A DNA stretch of 64,000 bases from Ceratopteris richardii (GCA_020310875.1 CM035414.1:200187260-200251259), one strand, 5' to 3'. Counted from the first letter of the stretch, positions 32,751 through 45,979 are shown. Numbers and translations: made by a program. The notes: generated from the letters alone by a model not told the origin.

Positions 32751-35700
32751 TCACTCCACAAAAGGAAGTAAGCCCAAAGCTTTGCGGAAAGCTTCAAACT
32801 TCTCCCTAGGCAGAGCCTTCATGAAAAGGTCTGCAATGTTCTCCTGCATGGGCACATATGCCAAGCTAATCTCCCCATCAGAGAACCTCTCCCTGACATA
32901 GTGATAATGCACCTCAATGTGCTTAGTGCGAGCATGGAACACAAGGTTCCTCGCAACTGCCAATGCGCTCTGACTGTCAGTGAAGATGGTGGTGGCAGAA
33001 GACTGACCAACATCCAAATCAGCCATAAGGCGTCTGAGCCACACACACTCAACAGTTGCTGTGAAAGCTGCCCTATACTCAACCTCACAACTGGAAGTGG
33101 TGACAGTAGGCTGCTTCTTGCTAAACCAAGATATACATGAGCTACCAAGCATGAAGCAAAAACCATTGGTGGACACACGAGTGTCATAGCAACCAGCCCA
33201 ATCTGAGTCAGAAAAAGCATGCAAATCTGGCGGTAATGATCCCCCCTTGGGATAAAACAACCCAAGTAGCCGAGTACCACTCAAGTAGCAAAAGATGCGC
33301 TTAACCGCCTTCCAATGTGTGACTCTTGGGCAATGCATAAACCTACTCATCTGTGAGACAACAAACTGAATTTCTGGCCGAGTAATGCATAAGTAAATCA
33401 AGCATCCAACAGCCTGTTGATAGAGAACAGCATCAAATGCATCTCCAGCATCATGAAGACTCAATCCTAAACCTGTCTCCATAGGAGTGGCAATAGGCTT
33501 ACAGTCTTCAAGGCCAAAACGCTGCAATAATGTGTCAATATATTTCGTTTGACACAAAACCATTCCACCATCAACTTACATAAAGTAAATGCCCAAATAG
33601 TGATGCAAATGCCCCAAATCAGACATCTCAAATGAGGCATGCAAATCAGCCTTAAAATCAGCAGTATGCTTCTCAATAGGACCAGTGAGCAGCATGTCGT
33701 CAACATAGACAACAATGATCAGAAGCACATCATTAGCACGCTTAACATATAAGGTGCTTTCAGTTGGACTGTTCTCAAAACCATGTGCAATCAGATAGGC
33801 ATGTATCTTCTCATACCAAGCACGTGGTGCTTGCTTTAAACCATATAATGCCTTCTTTAATCTGCACACTTGGTTTTCATGCCCTTTCTACACAAAGCTA
33901 TGGGGCTGAAAAACATACACTTCTTCATGCAAGTCACCATTCAAAAATGCTGTTTTAATGTCCAACTGATGTACATTCCAACCATGATGGGCTGCAAGTG
34001 CACAAATGCTCCGAACACTAGTCATACGGCATGTAGCTGCAAAGGTCTCATCAAAATCAATGCCTCTTTCCTGCGCATAACCCTTTGCAACAAGCCTAGC
34101 CTTATACCTGTCAACTGTACCATCAAGTTTACGCTTCAGCTTGTATACCCACTTAGTGCCAATGGCCTTCTTGCCAGGAGGCAAGTCACATAAAGACCAT
34201 GTACCATTCTTCATTATAGCATCATATTCAGATTGCATAGCAGCCATCCAATTTTCTGAATTCTATGCTTCATCAAAAGAAACAGGCTCATACTCATCAC
34301 AGAGACTAGACGCAGCCATAGCATAGCAATCGGATGCAAAGGAGGCACTATGAGAGCCTGAACGAGTACGATATGACAAAGGTGCATCTAATTTGGTGTC
34401 ACACAAAGTCTGCACCAGCCATTTTGGCATAGTTTTTGCCTGCTCAATATCAGCTCTCTCATCAACAAGTGCATCATGTAAATCTGCATAAAAAATGGAA
34501 TGATCTGCATCATCATATGAAACCTGCAAAGGCTGAGAAGTTGCCTCATTAGGACCAGCACTAGACTGTCCACCTGTAAAAAGAGGCATCAAAGTATCAT
34601 ACATGTCTTTGGAGCTAACAGATGTCTCCTTAGTACATGAAATCAATGGCTGAATAGCATCTTCCACAAATACAACATCACGGCTAACCAGAATGCGTTT
34701 AGTCTATGGATGATACAGGCGATAGCCTTTACTTTCAAAATTGTATCCAACAAAAATACATTTAACTGCTTTATCATCCAATTTTCTACGATGTTGTTCA
34801 GGCACTAATACATATGCCAAACAACCAAAAACACGCAGATGAGCAACAGATGGCTTGCGGTCATGCCAAGCCTTATATGGAGTGATAGACTGCAGTGCTT
34901 TAGTGGGACACCTGTTTAGTACATATGCTGCACACATGACAGCCTCAAGCCAGAAACTATGAGGTAAAGCCTGACTCTTGACCATACACCTCGCCATCTC
35001 CATGAGAGACCTGTTCTTCCGTTTAGCAACTCCATTCTGTTGAGGTGTATACGGCACTGTACACTGGTGTTTTATCCCACGTTCAGCCAAAAATGCATTA
35101 AAATCAGAAGACATATATTCCCCCCCTCGATCAGAATGGAGGGTGCCCATTTTACATGCTGCCAGATTTTTAGCCAAGACCAAAAACTGTTTGAAGCACA
35201 TGAACACTTCGGACTTTGCCTTCAATGGATATACCCATGCATGCCTGGAAAAATCATCAATGAAAGTCACGAAGTAAAGATAATTTCCAAAAGAAGGTGT
35301 CTGCATAGGACCACAGACATCACTATGTACAAGCTGCAATTTCTGAGTAGCCCGAACTCAACCATCTTTTGGAAAGGACGAACGCTGCATTTTGCCCAAA
35401 ATATAGCCTTCACAAACATGTTTTCCAGGCACCTCAAGTTTGGGCAAAGAGGACACCATTTCAGATTTCTGCAGGCATAGCAAACTAGCAAAATTTAGAT
35501 GACCAAAGCATGCATGCCAAAGCTTTGCATCTGACATAGCCTGAGAATCATTTACTGCACATGCCAAAACATTTGCAGATCTTTCATAGTCTATGAGCTT
35601 ATACAGCCCATGACATAAAATGCCAGAAGCAATAATCACATCGCCATTTGACAGATCATGAACTGTACACGTGTCATCAACAAATTTCACAACCAAGCCA

Positions 35701-36164
35701 ATCTTGGCTAATGCAAAAACTGATAACAGGTTCTTCTTGATCCTTGGCACAAATAAAGCATCTGACAAAGTGAAAGAACTACCATCAGCAGTAGTCAAAA
35801 TGATCTTACCAACTCCCATAACAGGATAAGAGGAGTTGTTGGCGCATGTAACAGTATTCCCTGTAGGGGCAGGCTCGAGTGAAGAGAAGAAACTGCGCTA
35901 CGAGGTAATATGTTTGGTTGCCCCACTGTCAAAATAAACATCTAAGTCTACTGCAGACATGCATTGATCATGAGAAGATGGATCAAAACTGCAGACAGTA
36001 GTAAACGCCCATTCTTCTTCCTGCACAAGATTTGCAGAATCTGTTTTTAGTGTAGAGGCTTCTGCAACAACCATTCCAGCCTCCTTTTTCTTTGCCTCTT
36101 TTGCAGCTAGTGTTGGACAGTTCTTTATGATATGATCATTCCCTTTACAGTACTTGCAAAACAA
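32751..36164 (-). pseudogene. A2 Pol region remnant
   Basis: From right to left: knuckle CKYCKGNDHIIKNC (about 36110-36160), protease FDSGATKHITS, integrase pieces (LVHSDVCGPM, FIDDFSRHAWVY, SDRGGEYMS, NRCPTKALQSITPY), RT (KWVYKLKRKLDGTVDRYKAR, VVYVDDMLLTG), and RNase H (SDSDWAGCYD, FHARTKHIEVHYHYVRE, LPREKFEAFRKALG). Clear homologue of 10199-13616. Fossil, broken at several places. Confidence 0.92.
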
Positions 36165-36179
36165 TTTCTACTTTTCTGA

Positions 36180-37022
36180 TTTCTTCTCATCTTTATCCTG
36201 GTTCTTCGAATGTGCAACATTTGCAGATTTTTGCTTACTAGTTGAAGAGCTCCATTTTCCTTTGCCCTTCTGACTAGCCAAGAAAGCTTGATCTACAACT
36301 CGCATAATGGACCTGTTTTGCCTAGACTAATCTTCCTGCAATAGAACAGAGACTAACTCCTCAAATGATAAGGCATTTGGATTGCCTTTCATCATCAACC
36401 GAAGAGTAGAAGCAAAACTCTGATATGAATCAGGAAGACCATTCAGAACGGTCTGCACAAGTGAGCTATCTGGTATAACCTCATCAGCAAAAATCAAATG
36501 TTCCTTCGAGTCTTTGATCTTCGTTAGGAAACTTTCCATAGAATCACCTTCATTCATGTGCTCACTCTCCAACTGTTTTCGGAGATAAGCAACACGAGCC
36601 TCATTCCTAGCTTGGTACAATGTGGTAAGCATATCCCAAGCATCCCTAGCTGTTCTGCAAGAGCGAATGTGAGGAATAATGGCACGTTTGACAGACAAAG
36701 CTATCAATGCATGTGTCTGGGTATCTCTGCCATCCCAATGAATCTGCTCTGCAGTAGGTGCAACAGAAACAGCAGCACGAACAGGAATCTGCGGAATATC
36801 ATCTTCAACACCATCTTCATCAGCTCCAGCACCTCCAGCACCTGTATTTGCAGTACCTATAGTTGCAGGTGTAACAGGACGTCTTTCAACACCCTGCACA
36901 ATTTTCCACAGTCCTTTTGCAACCAATACATGTCGCATCATATAAGCCCATAATGGGTAGTTGGTACCATCCAACTTATCCTCAACAGCCAACATACGGA
37001 ATACATCACTGCTTTCAGCCAT
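36180..37022 (-). pseudogene. A2 Gag region remnant
   Basis: Starts MAESSDVFRMLAVEDKLDG like A1 Gag and keeps the core segments RSCRTARDAWDMLTTLYQ and LPDSYQSFASTLRLMM. It has a few extra Gly/Ala residues near residue 65 compared with A1. Fossil. Confidence 0.9.
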
Positions 37023-37363
37023 GGCCGGTGACTAAAATACCTTGATGCAGAAAATTGACTGTATCTCAAAAAGTTGAACGGAACTGCCCATACGAGTTCT
37101 GCTAAACCTGTAGCAGACTTCGAGACGTTTATACTGGCGAACAAAAACAGGTATATACCTTTGGCACAAAAAGATGAAATAGCCTGCACAAGTGCTGCGA
37201 TAGTGCGTTCGGAGGCCAAAACGAGCTCAGATCACGATTTCGACACCACAGAGCGAAGCGGTTTTGATCTCGGAAACACGCGGAGTATGCTCAACAAAAT
37301 TCGTGCGATTCTGAGACTGCAAACGGAGGAGTGTCGACGGCACCCTAGATATAGCGACGACCT

Positions 37364-37375
37364 GCTCTGATACCA
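37364..37375 (-). other. Primer-binding site of A2
   Basis: The minus strand reads TGGTATCAGAGC, two bases from the LTR. Confidence 0.95.
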
Positions 37376-37377
37376 AT

Positions 37378-37608
37378 TGTTGGAGATAGACGTCTGCGGA
37401 AGCACACGAACAGCACAAGGAAGAAGAAGAAGCTTGGAGCACAAACACACAATACTGAATGTATTACTAGATAATGTACAAAGATCAGTAGCCCATTATG
37501 GCAATAGGCGTATATACAAGCTGGGGGGAAAAAACCTCCTAAAGAGGGAAAAAAGTGCCCCGGCGGTCCTAGTGTGTTCACACACATCACTACCTAAATA
37601 TATCAACA
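37378..37608 (-). repeat. 5' LTR of A2
   Basis: 231 bp partner of 32446-32676. TSD CATAT follows at 37609. Confidence 0.95.
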
Positions 37609-37613
37609 CATAT

Positions 37614-38244
37614 CAGTGGAAAATTTCTCCAATCCATAAAAATAAACTCTATGTTGTGTCCTTCTTTCTATGTCTTTTTAATGCACTCTTTATCATTTCT
37701 AATGATCCTTTATATAACCCTTGGTGACAATTTTGAGAGCAAAGATCAAGGTGCTATTTTTCTTTTTCCACACACTTGTTCTTACAAATAAACTTTTAGA
37801 TGAGAAATCTAGGGTGTTACTAGAACCTTTTACCTATGTCTTATTTTGGGAAACTTTTATTTCAAAAATAAATCCTACTTAGGATTTTATGCTCTAAGCG
37901 GTAAGTATTTCCTTGTGTTATGAGTCATTCATGAGATTATTACAAGGAAAATTTTCAATTATTTCCAATTGTCGCTTACTTGGACACACTTTTCCAAGTC
38001 TGATCAATTCTTGTTGATTAGGCCACAATGATAAATAATTAATATATTTTTAAGATCTCTTTCACTATGTGCAAAGATCATTGGTTTACCCTAGGGATGT
38101 TTGAGAGAGCTTCCCATCAATTGGAATCTAAGCATTTGCTAATTTTTTTTGGTTCCAAAGCTAAGAATATCTTCAAGATTAATAAACCTTTGGTTAAATC
38201 AATCATTGAATTGTGTACCACTACTAGTGGTTCGGGTGTTTTCG
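37614..38244. other. No gene seen; right flank of A2
   Basis: AT-rich, with no recognisable coding sequence. Confidence 0.5.
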
Positions 38245-40440
38245 GACCTACTATATTAAGTAACCACCTTTGCCTCTTTGGTATAGGTTTTCTCCTACTA
38301 AGATGTACTCTTGAGCCTCTTGCTCCATGCTTCGTCTTCTTGCTAGACTGGCCTCATTGCATAGTGTTCCCGATCTCATAAATTCTACCAATGGAGAGCT
38401 CCATTTTGGAATTAACAACACATGATAAAGGGTAGCATACTCCACTAAGGGTCTCTTTTGGCTCATCGGTCAATTCTTAATCCACTCATGTATTTCTTTG
38501 TCCATACTAGGCCAATACACTCCTAAACATTTCAGATTTTGCAATGTTCATTGTTTAGAATAGTGATTTCCTAGACATCCTTCATGGGCTTGTTGCAACC
38601 AATTGCTATGTTCATCCTCCTCAACACAACAAGCTAATACACCCATTGTATCTTGTTTGTACATACTTCCTACCAATATTTGATATCTTTGTGATTTTAC
38701 AGTTTCTTCTTTGTTTGTTTTCACAATCTTATTTGCGGTTTCAAAGGTTAGGAGAGATACCAACTTATTTGCCCATTTAGGAACAACTTCTAAATTAAAC
38801 AGATAAGCATTAGGCAATTCGTCAAACACTCCTTGTGGTTACTCTCCTAAAGTGATGCAAGAAAGGTGATTTTCTCTAAGGTGGGTCCTACCTTTCCTAA
38901 AAACTACTTCAAAGTCGTATTCTATTAGTAAGAGGAACAATCTTATCAAATGTCCTATGTTGCAAGGTTTATTGACCAAATATAATAAAGCTTGAATCAG
39001 ATGATAAGTGAGATACTTGAACTTGTTGGCTAGTAGATAGTGTCTAAACTTCTTCACACCATATACCATGCCTAAGCCTTCTCTCTCAATTGTTGTATAG
39101 TTTCATCCCGCTGTGTTTAACTATCTCGTAGCATATGCTATAGGAAAATCTAGATTTCCTTCACATGTGGGTTGTGCTAGCAAACATCTATTGCATAATT
39201 GGATGCATCTATATGGACATGGAATGGTTTATTCCAATCAAGAGTGATTAGTATTGGTGTTGTGCACAAATGTCTCTTCAACTCATTGAAGGAATTTTCA
39301 CATTCACCGTTCCACTCAAAATTTTTTAACAAAGCATCAAGAGGTTTAGCTATGATCGCATACATGTGCATAGACATATGATAATATCCACAATGGCTCA
39401 TAAAGGCTTGTACCTCTTTAACATTCCTTGGCCTCTGCAACTCTTTTATGGATCTTACTTTGTCCTCATCTGCTGATATTCCATTCTTAAAACCAATATG
39501 ACCTAAGATCTTACCTTGACATACCATGAACACACACTTTTCTAGATTCAAACAAACTCGATATTCTCTACACTTGTTGAAGATATGTCTGAGCTCAGGG
39601 ATGTGGTGTCTTCTTTCTTGTGAATGATCACATAAATCATCCACATATACTTCTAAGCTCTTTCACAAGAACTCTGTGAAGACATGACACATGAGCCTTT
39701 GGAATGTTGCAGATGCATTGGTGAGCCCAAATGGCATCACACGAAAGGCAAAGATGCCCCACTCTATGGCGAAGGCTGTTTTATGCTAATCTTCTAGGGA
39801 AATGGCTACTTGGTTGTAACTTGAAAATCCATCAAGGAATCTATAAACTTCCTTGCCTACAACATGCTCCAGTAAATGTTTGAAGATTGGGAGTGGATAG
39901 CTATCTCTGATTATAGTGGCATTAAGTTTTTTAAGGTTAATACACACTCGCAACTTTTTGTTCTTTTTGCGCACCAGTACAATGGGGGACACCCATCTAG
40001 TATGCTGAATCTCATAGATAAATCCGGCTTCAATCACTCTATCATGCATAAGCATCATTATGTGTGTAGCACTTCTGTTTTGTGGGTGTGGCCTCATCCC
40101 TCATGGGGATCATAGCATATTTGGAAATCTACTCCCTCTAGATCTCTATAGGTCCATGCAAACACGCCCCTATATTCCTTTAACAAAGCCACAAGCTCTA
40201 CTTCATCTTCTACACTTAGGTCTTCTCCTATGTACATACATCGCTCTTCGTCCTCTTCAATGGTGTCTTAGCATAACAAAATCTAGAGCATCTCAAGTGC
40301 TTGCTAAATTGGAACATTTGCAGATTGATATGATCAAACATTCTCTTGAACATCCATATGTGGAGCATTTTTATGCATACTAGCTAAAGGACTGGTATCC
40401 TCAAACACCACTCTTCTCACTTCAACCTCCTTAATCAGGT
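38245..40440 (-). mobile_element. Ty3/gypsy pol fragment K (Athila/Tat-like)
   Basis: From right to left: an RT upstream linker (VELVALLKEYRGVFAWTYRD at about 40190-40240), RT (39786-40097: GFIYEIQHTRWVSPIVLVRKK and LRVCINLKKLNATIIRDSYP; 39177-39644: ECRVCLNLEKC-like and ILGHIGFKNGI), RNase H (HIDASNYAIDV, VKKFRHYLLANKF), and a pre-integrase segment ARRRSMEQEAQEYILVGENL (38251-38466). That last segment resembles D at about 30290-30350, so K is from the same or a sister family. No LTR or gag. Old fossil with many breaks. Confidence 0.85.
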
Positions 40441-42602
40441 TGTTTATGCATCTTAGACTCATTGAAAATGACATCACTACTTTTGGTCGCTAACTCTAAT
40501 TCAGAATCCCATAAGCGATATCCAAATTGGCCTTCTTGACCATATCCAAGAAAAATGCATTTCTTTGACTTATGATCCAACTTTTATCTAAGGTTCTTGG
40601 GTATATAAACATATGCTTCAGACCCAAAGCTCGAGATGATCATAATATGGTGGCTTCCCTATTCATAATTGTTGTGCGACTTTAAACCTTTGGTAGTTAA
40701 TCACATGAACTACAATTAATATTTCTTCTACCCAAAAGCCTTGTGAAAGGTTTGCATAATGTGGCATAGAAACTACTCTATCCTGAATAGTTTTATTCAT
40801 CCTTTCAGCTACACCATTTTGTACTAGGGTATAAGGAGTTGTAAACTCTCTATGAATTCCTCTAGACTGGTTGAAAAGGTTGAATTCATGTGAGCGGGTT
40901 ATAACATTTATATCCATTTTGCTCAAGGGAGTACCCAATGAAGATACATTATTTTTCTTTTGGATCAAGCTTTGTCCTCAACTCATTTGGAACATATACA
41001 TATGCAATACAACCAAATACTTTCATATGTGATAAGTTTGGATTTTTACCTGTAAACTTCTCTTTAGGTGTAACTTGATGTACAATAGCAATCGGAGTTA
41101 TGTTCATGATGTATATAGCAGTATGCACAGCTTTTGCCCAATAAGAATGCGGCATATTCTTCTCAATCATCAAGGCTCTTTCTATTTTTGCAATATGTCT
41201 ATTTTTTGGTTCAACGATGCCATTCTATTGTGGTGTGTACGTGCATGAAAACTGACATCAAATTCCATGACTTTTAAGAAATGTTTTGAACTCATTTGAC
41301 ATGTATTCACCTCCTCCATCATACCTTAATGTTTGAATATACTTTCCTATCTGCTTTACCACCATAGCCTTAAAATTTTGGAAGTGAGTGAACACCTCAC
41401 CCTTCTCTTTCATGAAATATACACATAATTTCTATGTATGGTCATCAATTAAAGTAACATAAAATGTGCAACCACCCATAGATGTGACCTTTGCAAGACC
41501 CCAAACATTGGTATGTATTATTTCTAGCACATTATCACTAACATGCTTGTCATGCAAAAATGATGCTCCTAACTATTTAGCAAATTAACATGCTGCACAC
41601 ACCTTTGACTGTCATGCAGAATATTTTCCTTGGTCTGAATAGATGTTTTGAACTACTTGTATGTAGCTCCTAAACTAGATAGGCACACTTCCACCTTATT
41701 ATCATCATCTAAATTCATGCCAATTGATGCAAGTGACCCACATATGCTTTTAATTTTCAGGGTGTAGTCACTTAACAATATGCCCTTTTTCTCCAATGTA
41801 TGCAGCACCTTCTTGAGTTGTAATTTTCGTGCTTTTGTATTGGTCTCATACAATGTGACCAAGTTGTTCCAAGACTCTTTTGGAGTCTTGGCATCCTATA
41901 TACGCCTAATCGTACTATCTTGTATGCTAACGCATAGCCAATACATTACCTTTCATGCTTCTTGATTCCATTCCTCATATGCCCTTAACTAGTCCGTAGT
42001 CCGAATCCTCTCTAGTAACTACAGAGCATCTTTGTTCTCTCCTTTGATGTACTTCTTGTAGCCTTTTCCCATCAAGAAATTCACCATTCTCAATCTCCAA
42101 GGATGGAACTTGTTCTTGTCCAATTTATCATTCATAAGTTGACTCATTCCATCCACGTTTGCCATTTCTATAGCAATTCAAAACATTGCAAAAACACTAC
42201 AAGTAGTACTTCTACTTGAACAGTATCGCACGATGACGTGACAGTTCGATCTCAGAAAAAAAAATTCTTCATGTATCAAAAGTACACAAAATTTCTTGAA
42301 ATTTTGGATCTATAATATTTGAGTGTTAGCAAAAAAGATGCAAGTTACAATTTTGCAAACTTGCCTAGTTTTTTTGGTGGGTCCTACCTTGCAGGCTCAA
42401 AATAGAGGTCAAGATGGCTCAGAAGAAAAAATCTTAGAAAAACAAGTGCCCCTAATGAGATAACTCTCAAAAATATTTTGAGGCCTTCTACTTCAAACCA
42501 ATTCTTGTAGCAATCTGAGCTCATTTGTGAATCGCACTTTCTCCATGCCTTCTGGCATACTCTTCACCATTGTCTTCTCCATAAGCTCTCTATAACCACA
42601 CT

Positions 42603-42615
42603 TTCTCTAATACCA
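42603..42615 (-). other. Primer-binding site of E2
   Basis: The minus strand reads TGGTATTAGAGAA, a degraded form of TGGTATCAGAG, adjacent to the LTR. Confidence 0.75.
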
Positions 42616-42995
42616 TGTCAGAAGGAAGGAGATAAGGAAGAGAGCTCATACACACACACACACTCTCACAATCAGAGAGGAGCATGCACATAGATTGAGG
42701 CAAGGAAGAATGATCTTCTTCTCTTCTATTACATAAAAGGAATGTACAAGAATGGCCTAAAACAACAACACAACAAGTGCAATATATAAAGAACAATACA
42801 TAAGGAAAATCCTAATGTCAGAAAATGAGTGAGCTGGCAAGAGACAAATGTGCCATCACTCTGAGTAGATAAATCTAGTAGAGCTCAATGAAGTGTCCTC
42901 AAGATATACCGATGTGAGCATTATACATGTCAGAGAAATGAAAAAGTGATACGTGACATCTTAGATCATCACATGTTGAGCTTGATATCTCAACG
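42616..42995 (-). repeat. LTR of E2
   Basis: The plus strand reads TGTCAGAAGGAAGG to TTGATATCTCAAC. It is the inverted-orientation homologue of 31397-31781 and carries the same (CA)n stretch (42651-42663). Confidence 0.85.
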
Positions 42996-43983
42996 GTGAT
43001 ATATTTAGTAGTGGGATCAAAACTCAACATTCAGAATTGAGTACATCAAGAGGAGGCTATGTAGTTTCTTGAGAGCCAAGGTTTTGAAGCAAAATCCACG
43101 AGGAGTTGGAAGATTTGAAGCAAGGAGGAGCTTTCTATCAACACCAAAGGTTCAAGACAAGTGGAAGTTTTAGTGGGAAGGTAACATATTATTCTTCCTC
43201 AATTCTATCACAATCCAAGAAGGGATTATGAGCCCTAGAGACTCCCATACATGATAAGAGATTGTAACACTCATAATGAGAAGCTTGAGAAGAGTAACTA
43301 ACAATTGTTAGTAGCCAAGGAGGACTAAGCCAATTAGAAAGCCTCATACAAGAAGGCAAGAGAGGCAAGGATCAAGCATAGGACTTAGTAGACAAAGTAG
43401 TCAACATAGATCCAACAAGGAATAGGCCTAACCAATTCTTCCAAAACTAAATTTCTAACATATAGTGATTTTTATCATTACATTTCATTGTAAATACCCA
43501 TTTTTGATAAATCTAACTCCATTTTTGCAAGCTAAGGAGTCGTCAAGGCTTGAGGAGTACTAGAAGAGCCTATGTTTCAATTTTCATAATTTTTGGAACC
43601 CATTTGAGCTTTCAAATTAGCTTATGAACCTAATTTCTAACTAGGCCAAACATTAGGTCAGAACTCAACCAAAAACTGGTCTAAAAACTATAAAACGGGC
43701 TACAAATCTCATTCTTGAGGTTGGCTTCTTAGAGATTTGAGCTTTGTATGAACTCCATTGCATCTTGAGCTTGAGAATACAAGATTCCATTGTTCTACTC
43801 TTTGTTCTACCTTGTGTGCATGTGTGTGTATATATATGTGTGCATGTCTTCATGCTTCTCACTCTAACACGTGCATTCCTCTCGCTCATGATCCTCATAA
43901 CATCCTTATGTCTCTGTAGATTAACATTTATGAGGTGGACCTTCACCATGGTTATACTTCCATTGTGCCAACGTGACACCAAA
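42996..43983 (+). repeat. Probable LTR of gypsy F
   Basis: Non-coding and directly followed by a Tat/Athila-type primer site. The last part resembles the end of the D LTR. It has an alternating purine-pyrimidine stretch GTGTGTATATATATGTGTG near 43825. The left boundary is uncertain because E2 abuts it. Confidence 0.6.
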
Positions 43984-44003
43984 TTTGGCACCATTGTCGA
44001 GGA
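43984..44003 (+). other. Primer-binding site of F, Tat/Athila type
   Basis: TGGCACCATTGTCGAGGA is close to the established plant Tat/Athila primer site TGGCGCCGTTGCCGGGGA. Confidence 0.75.
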
Positions 44004-44334
44004 GTGTGATTCGAGGACGAGTGTGTGATGATATGATGTAGAGTGTTGACATCAATAAGTAGGTAATTTTTCTATTTTCTCTACTTTTTTAATCTCCATC
44101 ACCATCTCTATTCAACTTCGATCTCCGTCTCCTCCATCACCAAAATTTCAGTTTTTTGGTCATATCCCCATCATTTCCCTCATTTCACTTGTGATAGAGA
44201 GGGAAAGAGAGCTTGTGTAATTACTGTTTTTGCATATTTATGAGCATTTTCTAAAGAGATCTACTCCATCATCATGTCTAATTACATGTTTTGGAACTTG
44301 TACCCTAACCTATACATAAAAAAGCCTTATTTAC

Positions 44335-44700
44335 ATTCTCCCACTCAAGTTTCAAAGTGTATTTCTTTCATGCCAAGAATATAGTTGAATCTTTGAATTT
44401 TTCTCCCATCCAAGGATTTGGTGAAGAAATATAGAACTTGATCCTTTCTTCCAACAAAAGAAACATGCACTTCATTGTTTATTGCCATCCCTTGATGACA
44501 ATGATAGTGTACCTACACATTCAAGTCATGAAACAACTTCTTAGACCACATAATCTCTATAGTAGCCAATTCTAAACCTCTATGTGCAACCTTTGTAGAT
44601 GATAAAGCAAATGTAGGCTATCTATTTGAGCTCAATGTTAATGTCTTGTTTCCTGCTATTACCACATATCCACTTGTGGATCTTCTTTCATCTTTACATC
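44335..44700 (-). mobile_element. Copia RNase H scrap inside F
   Basis: The minus strand shows CKDERRSTSGYVVIAGNKTL, then an ALSSTK-like and HYHCHQ-like segment, a LYFFTKSLDG tail, and a purine tract near 44336 (TTGAGTGGGAG). No LTR follows that I can identify. Orientation is opposite to F. Confidence 0.75.
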
Positions 44701-45487
44701 TAATGGATATTAAATAGTTTTTAGATGCATTCATCAGAGAGTTCTCTAAGAGTGGCATTAGACATAATACATCCTCATTGATCCATAGCTTCAAGCAGAC
44801 ACCATAGGAAACTATGAGATTAGGAGGATGTAGATTTAGAAAATACAATGAAATTGCGGTTCTAGAGCTACCTACAAACTAAGCAACTTTCACTATTTTT
44901 AGATGGCTTATTGAGTGCAAATCTACGATTATATGTCTATCTTAAGGAGCCGCAAATCATAGAGAAATGCACGAAAATGTGCATTGATATTGGGGATAAT
45001 TTGGGTGATGAGTAAAAAACTCTGTAAAATCTATAAGGATTCAAATGTTTCTACTAGCTTCACATCCAAACCCTCAACCTCAATAAATGAATAAGAAAAA
45101 CAAGTGGTTCAAAGTTTAGGAGTACCAAGTAGACAACAACCTACAGTGGTCTCAATAAAACATTGTTACACGTGGAGGAGACCACATGGCCAATGCGAAC
45201 CGCTTGCTAGCTCAGAATTCAGGGAACTTAAATGCCCAACATTGAAACATTGAGAGAAAATACACAAATTCACACTATGTAGGATTGTCCCTATAATAAA
45301 CATGCAATTATGAAAAACTACCAACAGCTTTACCAGCAGCAAGGCACGTATAAAAACCAATATCAATGGCCATACTATAGGTCACAAGAACAATACCTGC
45401 CACACTATCAAGCACAACAAAGACCTCAACCCCATGTTTGGTTAGTAGCTACCATCCCCTTCAATTGTAATTTCAATCAAATATGTA

Positions 45488-45979
45488 GTGGTAGAAGAAA
45501 ATTTAAACAGAGCCATAGTTCTAGCATCCTCAATTACCTTAGATAGGGATCCTACTACTCAAAGTTTTGACTCTATTCATGCGGATAGCCCACCCGCTTA
45601 CTACAAAAAATACCCCAAGCGTAATGATATCTACCAATATGAAGCATCAATGGTAGAACCTAAATGGGAGCCTAAATACTCCAATGTAAAGTATATAAAT
45701 CCAAACCCTAGGCCCCAATTGAGACAAATCCAACCTCAAGTTCCTAGAGGAACATGCTACCAATGTCATGGACATCACTTTATTCATGGATGTCCACTTC
45801 GTCCAATAGGACAGCCTCAATCCATTGTGATTCAAAGCTTTTGCTCAAATTGTGGAAAGGAGCATCTCCTTAGAGATTGTCCTCAAAATTCAATCAATGC
45901 ACTAAAGATTACTCCAATCAATGTTGTTCACTTGGTAGTAGAACATAATGGAAGTGTGACTAATATCACCCTTGTATAG
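45488..45979 (+). CDS. F Gag C-terminal part with two zinc knuckles
   Basis: A 163-codon frame holding CYQCHGHHFIHGC (about residues 91-103) and CSNCGKEHLLRDC (about residues 119-131). Both are CX2CX4HX4C nucleic-acid-binding knuckles. It also has a proline-rich linker (YINPNPRPQLRQIQPQVPRG). Typical of Gag of Ty3 elements. Part of a fossil, not a host gene. Confidence 0.7.
   Translation: MVEENLNRAIVLASSITLDRDPTTQSFDSIHADSPPAYYKKYPKRNDIYQYEASMVEPKWEPKYSNVKYINPNPRPQLRQIQPQVPRGTCYQCHGHHFIHGCPLRPIGQPQSIVIQSFCSNCGKEHLLRDCPQNSINALKITPINVVHLVVEHNGSVTNITLV

Larger units (their letters stand above)
32446..37608 (-). mobile_element. Ty1/copia element A2, second A-family copy
   Basis: 5163 bp on the minus strand with 231-bp LTRs and TSD CATAT. 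The layout is the same as A1 (primer site, gag, knuckle, protease, integrase, RT, RNase H, purine tract) and protein similarity is high throughout. The two LTRs differ at about a dozen sites by eye, roughly 5%, so it is much older than A1. Complete in layout but broken, with about eight or more breaks. Confidence 0.96.
40441..42995 (-). mobile_element. Ty1/copia 5' part E2
   Basis: From right to left: an LTR (42616-42995), a primer site, a Gag start (MANVDGMSQLMNDKLDKNKF at about 42165), more Gag (41653-41862: LKKVLHTLEKKGILLSDYTL), and integrase pieces (40663-41500: MPHSYWAKAVHTAIYI, FGCIAYVYVPNELR and HREFTTPYT). It ends in a post-integrase segment near 40450-40560. RT and RNase H are not seen. 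Old fossil with many breaks. Confidence 0.85.

Noticed and set aside
43665-44028. Frames of 109 and 94 codons on opposite strands near the F LTR end
   Set aside because: They overlap the LTR and primer site of F, are rich in alternating TG/CA codons and have no domain.
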